A DNA stretch of 64,000 bases from Skeletonema tropicum (lineage: Eukaryota; Bacillariophyta; Thalassiosirophyceae; Thalassiosirales; Thalassiosiraceae). Positions within the stretch are counted from its first letter, which is position 1; the number at the start of each line of letters is the position of its first letter. The DNA lies in NCBI GenBank assembly GCA_037178625.1, contig JAWZXG010000037.1:61788-125787 (forward strand), read 5' to 3'. Shown here piece by piece: positions 1 through 10,300 of the stretch. The position numbers were made by a program, and so were the translations under genes. The notes under the pieces are model-generated. The model saw nothing but the letters and a program-made list of their open reading frames with translations. It was not told the origin of the DNA and did no database searches.

Positions 1-583
1 AATGCCAGATTGATATCCTCCGCCAATAAGACAGCCTCGTTTGATGCATACTAAGTGCAAGACATGCAAGCAGTGCCTTTCCGAAACAAGAAGACATGAT
101 TGAGGTTGATGTCTTCCAGAACGCATAAGAAAAGATGTCTTGTATACTGCAGATGTGCATTTGTACATGATCCAGAACGAAACCAGCGGTAGACAATCCT
201 TGCTGACAGAAGTATGTATCAAAGAACTTGGGACTAGAACAGTCAGTGGCAGTTGACAAGGTCCTGCACTGGAAGTCACGATGCTCAATGGTTGTGAAAA
301 ATCACAGCAAGCGAGATGTAAGAACCATCGATCTTACGGAACTTGTGAGTGTTGTGAGCAAATCCATCAACTCTTGAATAACTAGCATCTCGGCAGATAT
401 CGCTTCATTATCTATCGTCGCGGATAAAACAATCGTCGAAAGAAGAGGATCTCCCCACACAGCGAGAGAATTGGCATGAAGATGATTAGTGGATGTAGAT
501 TGTTGTGTCGATGGAATGATACGATGACGATGAGACAACATAAAACCCCGTTCCATAACATGGAATAGATGTGGATGACTGTT
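1..583 (-). CDS. Candidate spliced gene (3' part), running off left edge; unidentified
   Basis: On the minus strand one reading frame is open from 583 to 338, then meets a TGA at 304-302, and is open again from there to base 1. A consensus donor (GTAAGA, beginning at 337) and an acceptor (TTCCAG, ending at 269) define a 69-bp intron that removes the TGA and keeps the frame. The joined frame is about 170 codons and continues beyond the window. The same frame is also open at 714-587, with a protein-like stretch (KGVCPVLSILDMLKSTQHT), but a TGA at 586-584 separates it and I see no strong intron there. The gene may therefore be degraded. I recognise no domain. The alternative is chance open frames, since a second minus frame is also open in 1-300. 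Confidence 0.3.
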
Positions 584-1767
584 TCACAACATCCATATCA
601 ATGGGTGATACATGATAAAAGAACTTCCCTCCGCACCAAATATAGACACGGTATGTTGTGTAGACTTGAGCATGTCAAGAATAGACAGAACTGGGCACAC
701 ACCCTTATCACGGAATCAAAAAATGTCATCCCCATGAAGTAGTCGGAATCGATCCAGTACATGGCATCCAGCAGCGGTGATACCAGAGCAGACTTGAGTG
801 TAGAAATCCTCTTGAGTATGTTAACTCCACATGAATACAGAGACATTTTCCATAACCCTCCCCATCATTGATACAGGAAGCAGCACCGCAGTTTTGGTGG
901 CATTGCAACAAAGTGACGAAGGCGATAATGTGAAGTCTGAAGGTGCTGCATTATCACCCTCCAGGGTTGGGACCAAGGGCAGTGGGTGTTTGTTTCGTGC
1001 TGCCTCATGGGTAACAGCTGCTGTTGACTGCGATCGTGATGGCCCGGTGGTGCAGCACTAGCTGAATAATCTCTCTTACCGTTGGCGTTTATCATCTTGT
1101 AGATTAGTGCTCAAATATTATGAGCACTTGGGAGATATCAAAAGTGAAAGTGATCATCATCAAGAGAGTCGACGAAGACCAAGATCAGTCCAACAGGCAA
1201 GGTAGTAGTCACAACATTGTTCGGAACCTCATTTCGATGAGATGACTGGTGCAGAGGAACAGCAGCTTGACTCACTCCTTGCTGTTCTTCCTTTGGGAGC
1301 ATCAAATCCATGCCGAGAACATCCATGTCGAAGTAAAAATTATGAGCCGAGCAAGCATTTTAATGCATAACACAATATCATGATTGGTCTGGAGCAACAC
1401 AGGCAGAATGCAGTGAAAAATAAGAATCCAGGATCTTTCGATTTGACAGGCAGAAGTATCGTACAATCTCTACAGTGAAAAAAAATTATCCAGGCTATAT
1501 TTCGATTTGAGGGGCCGAACAGCTGCTACCTTCTTCGAGTCGAAGAGCGCAAGCCCCCCTAACGCCAACCCAATTAAGACTCGGCAAACAAAAATCCTAA
1601 GGGATATAATTATATAAACTAGAGTTTGGTAGAGAAAGGTGTTAAAATTATGCTAAACACAAATTTCACCCCACAGTTTTTGTATTTGCCCCAGTCTATT
1701 CTCACATTATCCAAAGTTTGAACTAACCAAAAAGCGAGAATGACGCCTCTTTGGTGGGGACGGAACC
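584..1767. other. Region without a supported gene
   Basis: Only short overlapping open frames (<85 codons) occur here, mainly on the minus strand at 598-846, 865-1095 and 1138-1326. The last begins with a true ATG. They could be exons or relics of the candidate gene to the left, but I could not join them with convincing splice sites. The part from 1330 to 1767 is AT-rich and shows nothing recognisable. Confidence 0.4.
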
Positions 1768-2150
1768 AGGGCTGTATACCCACTCCGTACCCACCGAAAA
1801 AATACCTAGGTATCAGGTATTTTTTGGGTATTGGGTGTAACTATTGCGTACGTACCTGCTCGATTTCAGTATGGGTACTTACCTGATACGTACTTACCTA
1901 AGGGTAACTACCTTCTGGGTACTCCTAATCAGGTACAAAAGAGCTCGAAATACCCGTAAAATTGCGAAATTTACCCCTGAAATGACCAAAATTCTTTAGA
2001 AAAGTACCCATTCAAGGACCAAACTCGCACCTAACGGGGTCACCTAGGTAATGGGTACGTAACCAAGTAATACGTACCCAGTCGAAAATATGGATGGGTA
2101 TTACCCAATACGTAGGTACCTACGTTTTTTCGGACTAGGTATACAGCCCT
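1768..2150. mobile_element. Mutator-type MITE, 383 bp, with 10-bp target duplication
   Basis: The element starts AGGGCTGTATACC and ends with its exact reverse complement GGTATACAGCCCT. The inverted similarity continues inward imperfectly through a CCGAAAAAA motif and GGTA/TACC-rich sequence. The flanks carry an identical 10-bp direct repeat GGACGGAACC at 1758-1767 and 2151-2160. A 9-11 bp target duplication is typical of Mutator-like transposons. There is no ORF inside, so it is a non-autonomous miniature element that would need a transposase supplied elsewhere. The interior is dominated by GGGTAC/GGTAC-like words and could fold into a long stem. The perfect target duplication and perfect outer 13 bp suggest a fairly recent insertion. 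Confidence 0.85.
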
Positions 2151-2160
2151 GGACGGAACC

Positions 2161-2613
2161 CTCTATGTACAAAAAAATCTGGCTACATGAACATAGATGA
2201 TTCCTACCCATGTACAGCCCACGTACAGAAACGTTACATACAGACCGGCCACGCTACGCTAGCTACGCTCGCTAGAGCTGTCAGATTTCCGCAATAACTC
2301 TAAGCTTTGTCGAAGCTTGGATACATATCTCAAAGCCAGGAGTTCAGCAGGCAGCGGAATAATAGACCGGACTACTTATTCCTGACTGCTGCTCGCTCGC
2401 TCGCTCAATCACTCTAGAGTGACACCACATACGGTTGGAATTCATAGAAGCTTTGTCGAAGCTTGGATAAGTACGTATGTACTATATATTCCACCCAAAA
2501 TTCTCCAGTGAAAGTGACACATACGTAAGTACCATATCATCTTACCATTTCTCAAGAGATACAAAGTAGAGAGCTCTCTCTCTCTCTCTCCTCTCTCTAG
2601 AGAGAACAAGCGC
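2161..2613. other. Intergenic: two copies of a 22-bp repeat and a CT microsatellite
   Basis: The 22-bp sequence AAGCTTTGTCGAAGCTTGGATA occurs at 2302-2323 and again at 2448-2469 in the same orientation. Each copy contains AAGCTT-TGTCG-AAGCTT, a small potential hairpin. A CT-rich microsatellite lies at about 2571-2600, just downstream of the minus-strand ORF that follows. I see no gene. Confidence 0.6.
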
Positions 2614-3255
2614 TTACATAACTCGTGGTAATTGATATAACATCATCCTCAACAATGGACTCTCCTCAAACGAATAAGTGGGTTCAGGATAGATCTCAAC
2701 AGCCGGAGCTACAAGCTCGTCCCAATCTTCCACAGGTGCTTCTCTTGTTGACAACAGTACAACGTGGTGCAGAGATAGGGGAAACCAAAAGTCCCTTTCT
2801 GTAAGCATAAGGTGGAAAATAACATGCTGCGTCATGTGTACTACTTTATAATTCTGAATATACGACAATAGGAGGTGAATTCTGCCAGTCACAGTCATTG
2901 TTGATCTATGAATATGTGTTACCATATGGATGTGCTCATCGGCCGGTACATGCCTGTTGTAGTCTGCCATGATTTTTCCTCCAACATCGATTTGATTACC
3001 TATGTCAGTATTGCCTTGTCTTCGTGTATACCATATCCACCGTTGCTGGCGTTGTTCCAGCGAAATACGTTGATCTTCGTCAAGAGATGGAGTTATGAGG
3101 TAAGCAGCCATGTGGTATGGAAGATACATTGTTGGAGCAGCTGTTTCGGATCCAATGCCACTATTGTGTTGATTCAGTCGCTGACCTAGGTTCTGCGTTT
3201 GACCAACATAAGTAAAAGACATGTGGGATATAGATACGTTTATCAAACAGGCCAA
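2614..3255 (-). CDS. GIY-YIG nuclease-like protein, probably 5'-incomplete
   Basis: The 213-codon open frame begins with a block reading YVGQTQNLGQRLNQHNSG about 15 residues in. This matches the second half of the GIY-YIG endonuclease core: the YIG-like tripeptide, then the conserved Arg and His-Asn. The first (GIY) strand would correspond to the residues just before it (ACLINVSIS) and is poor. The frame start is a TTG codon with a TGA about nine codons further upstream and no suitable ATG, so the true start is probably in an upstream exon or the gene is truncated. The rest contains Trp/Tyr-rich stretches (RWIWYTRR) that I do not recognise. GIY-YIG nucleases cut DNA in repair or as part of mobile elements, and the TE-rich surroundings favour a mobile-element origin. 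The catalytic Glu cannot be assigned with confidence. Confidence 0.5.
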   Translation of the reverse strand: MACLINVSISHMSFTYVGQTQNLGQRLNQHNSGIGSETAAPTMYLPYHMAAYLITPSLDEDQRISLEQRQQRWIWYTRRQGNTDIGNQIDVGGKIMADYNRHVPADEHIHMVTHIHRSTMTVTGRIHLLLSYIQNYKVVHMTQHVIFHLMLTERDFWFPLSLHHVVLLSTREAPVEDWDELVAPAVEIYPEPTYSFEESPLLRMMLYQLPRVM

Positions 3256-4424
3256 GAAGGTATCTGGACGTCACTCATTCGGTAAAGGAAGACGTCGTGC
3301 ATTGGCAAGAAATTTCTCTTTGCTTCACCATCTTCCTTGCCAACTGTGTATATGTATTGCTCGTCATCCTCAGCTCAGGAGAGGACTGACTACACATACA
3401 CAGAGGCAGTTTCACTATGTATGCTAGGTATGAATGGATTCGAATTCGAATCGAGCTCGAGCTGGGGCCAATCTGGTAGGTCTCAGCAGATTGAACGCTT
3501 TGAGGGAAGCATTGCACTCGGCACTCGGCTCAGCGCAGCGCAAATAGCTATACATATTCTAGTGGACCAGTAGACGCGTGTGGAAGGTTTCATCTTCGAT
3601 CTACGATGTATAGCTGATAGGGGAAAACGCTTCTCATGAAGATGGAGCCAAAGCAGGATCAGCAGGAGTTGGATGACTGAAGATAAAGATAGACGGACGA
3701 TGAATGAGACAGAGACACACACTACCAATACAAATACAACGCAGACGCAGCCGCTTCTTCATCGCGACTTCTCTCAAGTGAAGCGAAATTAATTCGCCCA
3801 CCTTTTTGAGCGAAAGGCCGAGCAAAGAAAGGGAAAGGGCGGGTATCATAAGTAGTGAGTGCATTTTATTATTTGTATCGTACATTTTATCTCTTGTAGG
3901 CAGGTAGGGGCCAAATGAAAGGCATAAGGCAAAAGTAGCAAAAGAACGACACCAGGGATTCCAACGTGGTCCCCCACCGTAGTACTAACATGACCCGACA
4001 GTGCTTAAGGTCGCGGCATAAGTAGCCAAAATGTTCTGCAAGCGCACCAGATTGCAAAGGTGATACCAGGGATGAATGACAAAAGTCACTTGTTCCATGC
4101 CGAGGATGACCAAGAGGACTGTAGACAACTTTCGAGATCGGGAAAGCGAGACAAAAGATGCACCGGTGTCAAAGGAAGCCAGAGTCATTAAATTGTTCGA
4201 CTGTTAACAATAACACGTAAAATAGATTATTTTCATTCTGTGTGAAAACAGAAACCTCCGTAACCGTAAATGCTACTTTCTTCTGGATAGGCAGTCCTCA
4301 CTGCGATTACGAGGCAATCAGGAAGTCTTACACGATTTTCCCTGCCACATTGGAATAAATATTGGTCGCATACCTCCAATAAATCATGCATCGTTTCCGA
4401 CTCTCCGTCATATCTTTTACTTCA
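3256..4424. other. Region without a supported gene
   Basis: Several short frames on both strands overlap one another (3221-3427, 3275-3517, 3337-3573, 3483-3728, 3634-3885, 3985-4188) and none resembles a known family. The upstream exon of the GIY-YIG-like ORF could lie in 3260-3520 on the minus strand, but I cannot define it. There is no repeat structure of note. Confidence 0.35.
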
Positions 4425-4827
4425 TCATTTTGTTGCTAGAAAATGACGGATGTATTCAAACTCCTTCCGTGTGAGTATTTCTGGATTCCCCACAATACTG
4501 TTGAGCATTTGCTCATGATGCGCCTCCTTTGCATCTGCCTCAATGTTTTGATATTTCTTTTCTAACATGGGAATGTCCTTTGCAACCTGTTCAGTAGATG
4601 TCCCAATCCTTGTGGATGATGTTGTTGATAATTATGTCCTACATACCCAACATGGAGACGGGAAGCGGTGCTGTCACTGTGGTATGGTCGTTCTTGTCGC
4701 ACCGGGACCATACTAACAATATAACCGCATAGTCTGAGTCGAAGGAGCTACTTTTATGTACTGAGAACTTACCGACCGGCAGGCACCAAATTGATCTTTG
4801 AAGTTCGAAGTACTTCTTCATCATCAT
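4425..4827 (-). CDS. Candidate two-exon small protein, unidentified
   Basis: A minus-strand frame open at 4631-4425 reads like real protein (Glu/Lys-rich, helical, ending in HFLATK and two consecutive stops) but has no usable start of its own. Upstream, an ATG at 4827 opens a short frame that reaches a consensus donor GTAAGT beginning at 4772 in phase 1. An acceptor CATGTTAG ending at 4562 restores phase and joins it to the downstream frame. This gives a 211-bp intron and a product of about 63 residues. No family is recognised. Other acceptors (for example ...GAACAG further upstream) would need a different first exon. The model is a proposal from splice-site and frame logic only. Confidence 0.25.
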
Positions 4828-5896
4828 GGCATGCTACCGCCCGAAAAAAATGCGTTCGCATTTAGGTCCCGAGTTGGAACTCGTGAATCCACCATTTTTA
4901 CTAGCGAACCTCACACAAAACTCCCCACAAAACTACTCACTCCCAACAACCATGTCAACAAACCTACTCCACAGCCTGATAAAGAGTCATGGTAGGATTG
5001 TAACACCATCAACCAGCCATTATATAACAGCCCATATTATTAGCTTTCTATAGAGCCACTGGTCAGCATTTCAACTACTATATTCGCCATGCAGTAGTTG
5101 CGCAACATTGGACATGTGGCGTCAGGAGGCGATTTTTGTTAGTGATTTTTACATGGTAAAAATGACGAAATCGCTACTATGTTATCTCCACTAGTAATAG
5201 ATATAAATTGTTCAATTAAGGAATAATCATATTCGGATAGACTTCAGTTTGGCATCCTCAATCGCCGTTTTTGTCGAAGGTCTATTTTTGTGCCTGCTTA
5301 TAGTGGAGGTACTGACATGGTTGTTTGCTGCTTTTTGTTAGTGTTTGTTACTATTCGCATTTTTTTCCCATTCGCATTTTTTTTGCGCGGTAGCATGGCC
5401 ATTCTCTTTGCTTCATTGCTTGCCACAACATGATATTGTATTATTTTGATATGAAGGAAAAGCACATCTTCATCTTTCATTCGTCCATCTGGACCTACAT
5501 AAATACATACTTAGCCCAGATTTAGGGGACAACATGGGCAGTTTTCTGGGCGTTTTTACAAATAGGGGGACAAACTGGCCTTTTTTCTCAAAATAAATGT
5601 GTTTTAGTTTGGATGATCACGCGCAATTTGTTGGCTCGCGTTTCTATGCCAGCGCATGCAGTTTTGGTTTTATTTGAGTTCAACTTTGTCCCCTGATTTT
5701 CTACGCACTCGTGTACGAGTTCCAAACGTAACGTGCATGCTAAATGCCAAAACACCTCCCCTTCTTCATCCTTCCTCTCGCTGGGCAGCAGAACAAAAAC
5801 CAGTGCGTGAGAGAATAAGTAGACCAAGCCGAGACCAAGCCGTCAGCCGCCGCATTAGAAATTACACTCCCCAGCCATCATGCCTACTACTGCTAG
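4828..5896. other. Region without a supported gene
   Basis: A minus-strand frame at 5298-5480 starts with a true ATG (60 codons, Lys-rich) but has no similarity I recognise. Further small frames occur at 4798-5053 and 5588-5973. I looked here for the missing catalytic core of the recombinase fragment that follows and did not find it. The last bases before 5897 contain two adjacent stop codons (TAG TAA) in that gene's frame. Confidence 0.35.
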
Positions 5897-5899
5897 TAA

Positions 5900-7081
5900 A
5901 AGGGGGGCGCCACACATTGTGCAACAGGGTGCATTGTGGCACCACCTATTTCCTCAATTTGTCTTCGTGCTAGTTGGACTTCGCCCGGCATGTTGAACCG
6001 CTACATCAAGATTGCCGATGCTGGTGATGAACACGTTGGAAAGGTGGTTTGTGGTAGGGATAGACTGGGTGTTGGTTTTGCGGAGTCACAGCCATACTTC
6101 GATTTCAGTGACTTTGACGGAGCAGAATATGCCGCCCGGCATGCTGCTGTAAATGCTTGGATTAAGGCTCGTATGCCCGTGGAGGCACGCTCAAATGAGG
6201 CTGTATTTTTACTGTTTAAGGCATGCATTGCATCGCTTGTGTATCACAAGAAGAAGGGGAACCTTGACTCAATGCATTCAAATTGTCCACTGCGCACAAG
6301 CATTTTCTGGATCGAGGATGTTCCATTCGCTGATTGTGTGACAACAAAGTATCCTTGGAACAAGACAGATGACACGCCAGAGCTTACTGGTATACCTCCA
6401 GATGTTGCTTTGTTGGTAGAGGTGCAGAGCTTGAAGGAAGAGCTAGCCAAGATGAAAGAGGATCTCAAGGATGGTGTGGATAAGGCTGCGGTCACCCCGT
6501 TGGTCAAAGAGGCGCTTGCAAAGAAGCGAAGAGAGGAGATGCTTCAGCAGCGGAAGTGGTCGATGGGGGTGAGTTCTGAAGGCATTTTGACTCCTCTTCC
6601 TCCAGATTTTACTTTTCCCCAGATGAACATGAACGGATTGATCACCAACACCAAGTGGTTTCTTGGGGATAAAAAGAACAACATACCGTATCGACTCCTC
6701 CACGCTAACAATAATTTCATCGAATACGTTAAAAATGGAAAGAGGGACATCTCGAAGATGGGTAAAGTAATGGAGAAGGTAAAGCACTTTGGAATGACAG
6801 TGGATGCTTGGCCGTCGGATGGTAAGTGGGATGGTAGCAAGGTGGCGACGCTGTACTCGAAAGTTTGGCCTCTTTTAGATCCGTACCTCGTAACGCAAGG
6901 GAAGCACGGAGCAAAGAGCGCGGCAAAAAGTCGTAGGGAGCAGAACAGTTGGAGAACATGCTACAACAAAATGGTGGATAGAGGATTGTTGAAGGGTGGC
7001 AAGAAGCGTAAGGCGAAAAAGACAAACAATGCACCGGTAGAACCCCAACAGAAGAAGAGGAAGCAAGAATATTTAGTTTAA
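5900..7081 (+). pseudogene. 5'-truncated Crypton-like tyrosine recombinase tail with coiled-coil extension
   Basis: The frame is open from 5900 (just after TAG TAA) to a TAA at 7079-7081, about 393 codons. It opens with KGGATHCATGC followed by a PPISSICLRASW block and a RYIKIADAGDEHVGKVVCG block. From memory of diatom Crypton-type tyrosine recombinases, this is the stretch following the catalytic HxxRKG motif: a Trp-containing helix and an AGDxxVGR-like tail. The upstream catalytic core (first Arg, the Lys, the His) is absent, so the protein cannot be an active recombinase as it stands. The tail continues into a probable coiled coil (about residues 170-220, LKEELAKMKEDLKDGVDK), a Trp-rich segment, and a strongly basic C-terminus (KKRKAKK, KKRK) that could direct nuclear import or DNA binding. 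The only near start in frame is a GTG at 5936. It could instead be the last exon of an intron-containing gene, with the acceptor near 5902. It converges on the giant minus-strand gene. Confidence 0.55.
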
Positions 7082-7148
7082 TATAATATATGTGAATTTG
7101 TTCGTTCCGTTTGATATAATATTGATCGATATTGACTTTCATTCCAAT

Positions 7149-7249
7149 CTTTTCCTGCATTATGCGTGTGGGTTTTTCAGTAGGGTTATTGGTGGGAGCC
7201 CTTTTCCTGCATTATGTTGTGTGGGTTTTTCAGTAGGGTTCGCGGTGGG
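7149..7249. repeat. Two tandem copies of a ~49-bp repeat (52-bp period)
   Basis: A segment beginning CTTTTCCTGCATTATG and containing GTGGGTTTTTCAGTAGGGTT occurs at 7149-7196 and again at 7201-7249, with few differences. It lies in the short space between the 3' ends of two convergent genes, so it may be part of both 3' untranslated regions. No function is evident. Confidence 0.75.
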
Positions 7250-7330
7250 TTGGGCTCCCTCCTGGTTTTGTCTCCCCATTTTGAAGATGTCTGTACTTCA
7301 CCCGTCAAGGTCCCTTTTGTCCCCTTATTC

Positions 7331-10300
7331 TCATGTAGACGGACGATGAGTTTTTTCTGAAGGAAGGATTCGATGAAACAGCCCCGTCTTGTCCAGGTAC
7401 AGTTCTGATGTGGCACTATACGGTACCTCAGGAGATGTGTTTGTGAGGTCACCTTCTGTCGTTTCGTCTACCACAGGTCCCGCCGCCACTACTGATGTCG
7501 AAGTCGATGCAAGAAGAGCAGACGCCGAAGAAGGCACATCATCATCCTTACCATCATCCAATACCGGAGTAGGCAATGGACTTGTCGTCAACAAAGAGAT
7601 GGTTTGCTCTTCAGTAGCTTCAGCAGGTGATGATGCAGTCGTAGGCATATTGGATGATGCTGCAAGTGGTGGCGTTTCGTGCTGGATCGAAGGTTCTTCA
7701 ACAGTCTTCTCGGGAGTAGCATCGACAGCTGAATCCACTGCCACGCGATCATTCGGCTTCACAATCGCAACATTTTCACTTGAAGAGGCAGCGTCAACAG
7801 AAGCAGGAACATTCACTTCTTGCTTCTTTTCCATCATTGCCACCATGGCAGTAGGAGGATGATAATTTCCAATCGCCAAGGGAAAATCATTTACAGTGAC
7901 GGGAGGCTTTGAAATTCCACTACCATTAGCATTTGCGGTAGATGTAGTAGGAGCGACAGCAGACTCAACCAATGGATCTGAATGTTGAAAGTTGGGATCA
8001 TGTTCAGTGCATTCAAGGGAGTTCAATTGATGTGATGATTGACGATGAACGATTTCGGGATGTGGCTGTTGAAGCGGTTTTTCTTCTTTGTTTTCTTCGT
8101 TATTTCTGAGGGTGTCAACGGCAGCACCCTGGACAGCCACATGGCCCGGTCCCGTCGTAGATGCTACTGCGTTCAACCTATCCTCCCGAGGCATTTCCCA
8201 CGAACTTTCACCAGTAACATTGTTGTAGTAGTATGTATTACCACTCGCCCAATCTTTGCCCTTGAACCATCCCTCTGGAAGTGGGTCCTCGATACTCTCT
8301 CTCTCTCCCGCGATTGGAATTTCAGTGGAAAAGACCTCTGAGGCAGACCCAGACGTAGGATTGGAGGCAGACGCTCCAAATACATCTGCTGCAGAAGCTT
8401 TTTCAGTAACAGCCGTATTCACACCACCTAAAACCTCTTCAGTAGGACTTCCAGAACCAGAAAGGGTGCCAACAACATTTGCAGCAGAGGCATTTTCAGA
8501 CGTAGCTGGATTCAATGAACCGAAACCATCTGCCCCAGAGGCATTTTCAGCGGCAGCCACATTCGTTCCACCAAAAACATTTGCAGCAGAAGCTTTTTCA
8601 GACGTGGTTGTATTGTTTGCACCGAAGACATCAGCCGCAGAAGCATTTTCAGTACCAACTGAAGTAGAAGAAATGGTCTTTTCTTGCGCAGGAGGGGCAC
8701 CGAAACCATTTCCAGCTGAGGCTTTTTCAGAAAGAGGTGGATTCGTCGTTCGAAATACGTCTGCTGCGGCAGACCCAGACGTAGGATTGGAGGCAGACGC
8801 TCCAAATACATCTGCTGCAAATGCTTTTTCAGCAACAGCCGTATTCACACCACCTAAAACCTCTTCAGTAGGACTTCCAGAACCAGAAAGGGTGCCAACA
8901 ACATTTGCAGCAGAGGCATTTTCAGACGTAGCTGGATTCAATGAACCGAAACCATCTGCCCCAGAGGCATTTTCAGCGGCAGCCACATTCGTTCCACCAA
9001 ACACATTTGCAGCAGAAGCTTTTTCAGACGTGGTTGTATTGTTTGCACCGAAGACATCCGCCGCAGAAGCATTTTCAGTACTAACTGAAGTAGAAGAAAT
9101 GGTCTTTTCTTGCGCTGGAGGGGCACCGAAACCATTTCTAGCTGAGGCTTTTTCAGAAGGAGGTGGATTCGTCGTTCGAAATACGTCTGCCGCGGCAGAC
9201 CCAGACGTAGGATTGGAGGCAGCTCCAAATACATCTGCTGCAAATGCTTTTTCAGCAACAGCCGTATTCACACCACCTAAAACCTCTTCAGTAGGACTTC
9301 CAGAACCAGAAAGGGTGCCAAAAACATTTGCAGCAGAGGCATTTTCAGACGTAGCTGGATTCAATGAACCGAAACCATCTGCCCCAGAGGCATTTTCAGC
9401 GGCAGCCACATTCGTTCCACCAAACACATTTGCAGCAGAAGCTTTTTCAGACGTGGTTGTATTGTTTGCACCGAAGACATCCGCCGCAGAAGCATTTTCA
9501 GTACTAACTGAAGTAGAAGAAATGGTCTTTTCTTGCGCTGGAGGGGCACCGAAACCATTTCTAGCTGAGGCTTTTTCAGAAGGAGGTGGATTCGTCGTTC
9601 GAAATACGTCTGCCGCGGCAGACCCAGACGTAGGATTGGAGGCAGCTCCAAATACATCTGCTGCAAATGCTTTTTCAGCAACAGCCGTATTCACACCACC
9701 TAAAACCTCTTCAGTAGGACTTCCAGAACCAGAAAGGGTGCCAACAACATTTGCAGCAGAGGCATTTTCAGACGTAGCTGGATTCAATGAACCGAAACCA
9801 TCTGCCCCAGAGGCATTTTCAGCGGCAGCCACATTCGTTCCACCAAAAACATTTGCAGCAGAAGCTTTTTCAGACGTGGTTGTATTGTTTGCACCGAAGA
9901 CATCCGCCGCAGAAGCATTTTTAGTACCAACTGAAGTAGAAGAAATGGTCTTTTCTTGCGCAGGAGGGGCACCGAAACCATTTCTAGCTGAGGCTTTTTC
10001 AGAAAGAGGTGGATTCGTCGTTCGAAATACGTCTGCTGCTGTAGAAACATTTTCAAACAGAGGTGGATTCGTTGCCTGTTGCTGATTCTGCTGCAACCTC
10101 TCCCTCTCTTCAATTCCCAATTGCACCAATGCCCTTGCTGCGTTCGGTTCTTCCGTCGATGCCTTATCCCTATCATTAGATACGGTTGCTACTTCAGGAG
10201 ATGTGTTTGTGAGGTCACCTTCTGTCGTTTCGTCTACCACAGGTCCCGCCGCCACTACTGATGTCGAAGTCGATGCAAGAAGAGCAGACGCCGAAGAAGG

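Noticed and set aside
3985..4188. DTGAS motif in a 67-codon minus-strand frame, resembling a retroviral-type protease
   Set aside because: There is only the five-residue match, no flanking protease strands, and no neighbouring gag or pol sequence. It is likely chance.
8256..10085. Long plus-strand open frames (609, 609, 327, 751, 327, 327 codons) at 8,256, 11,022, 13,788, 15,708, 18,900 and 20,820
   Set aside because: They are antisense shadows of the giant minus-strand gene. The repeat's codon composition happens to leave one opposite frame stop-free, and they recur with each macro-repeat.
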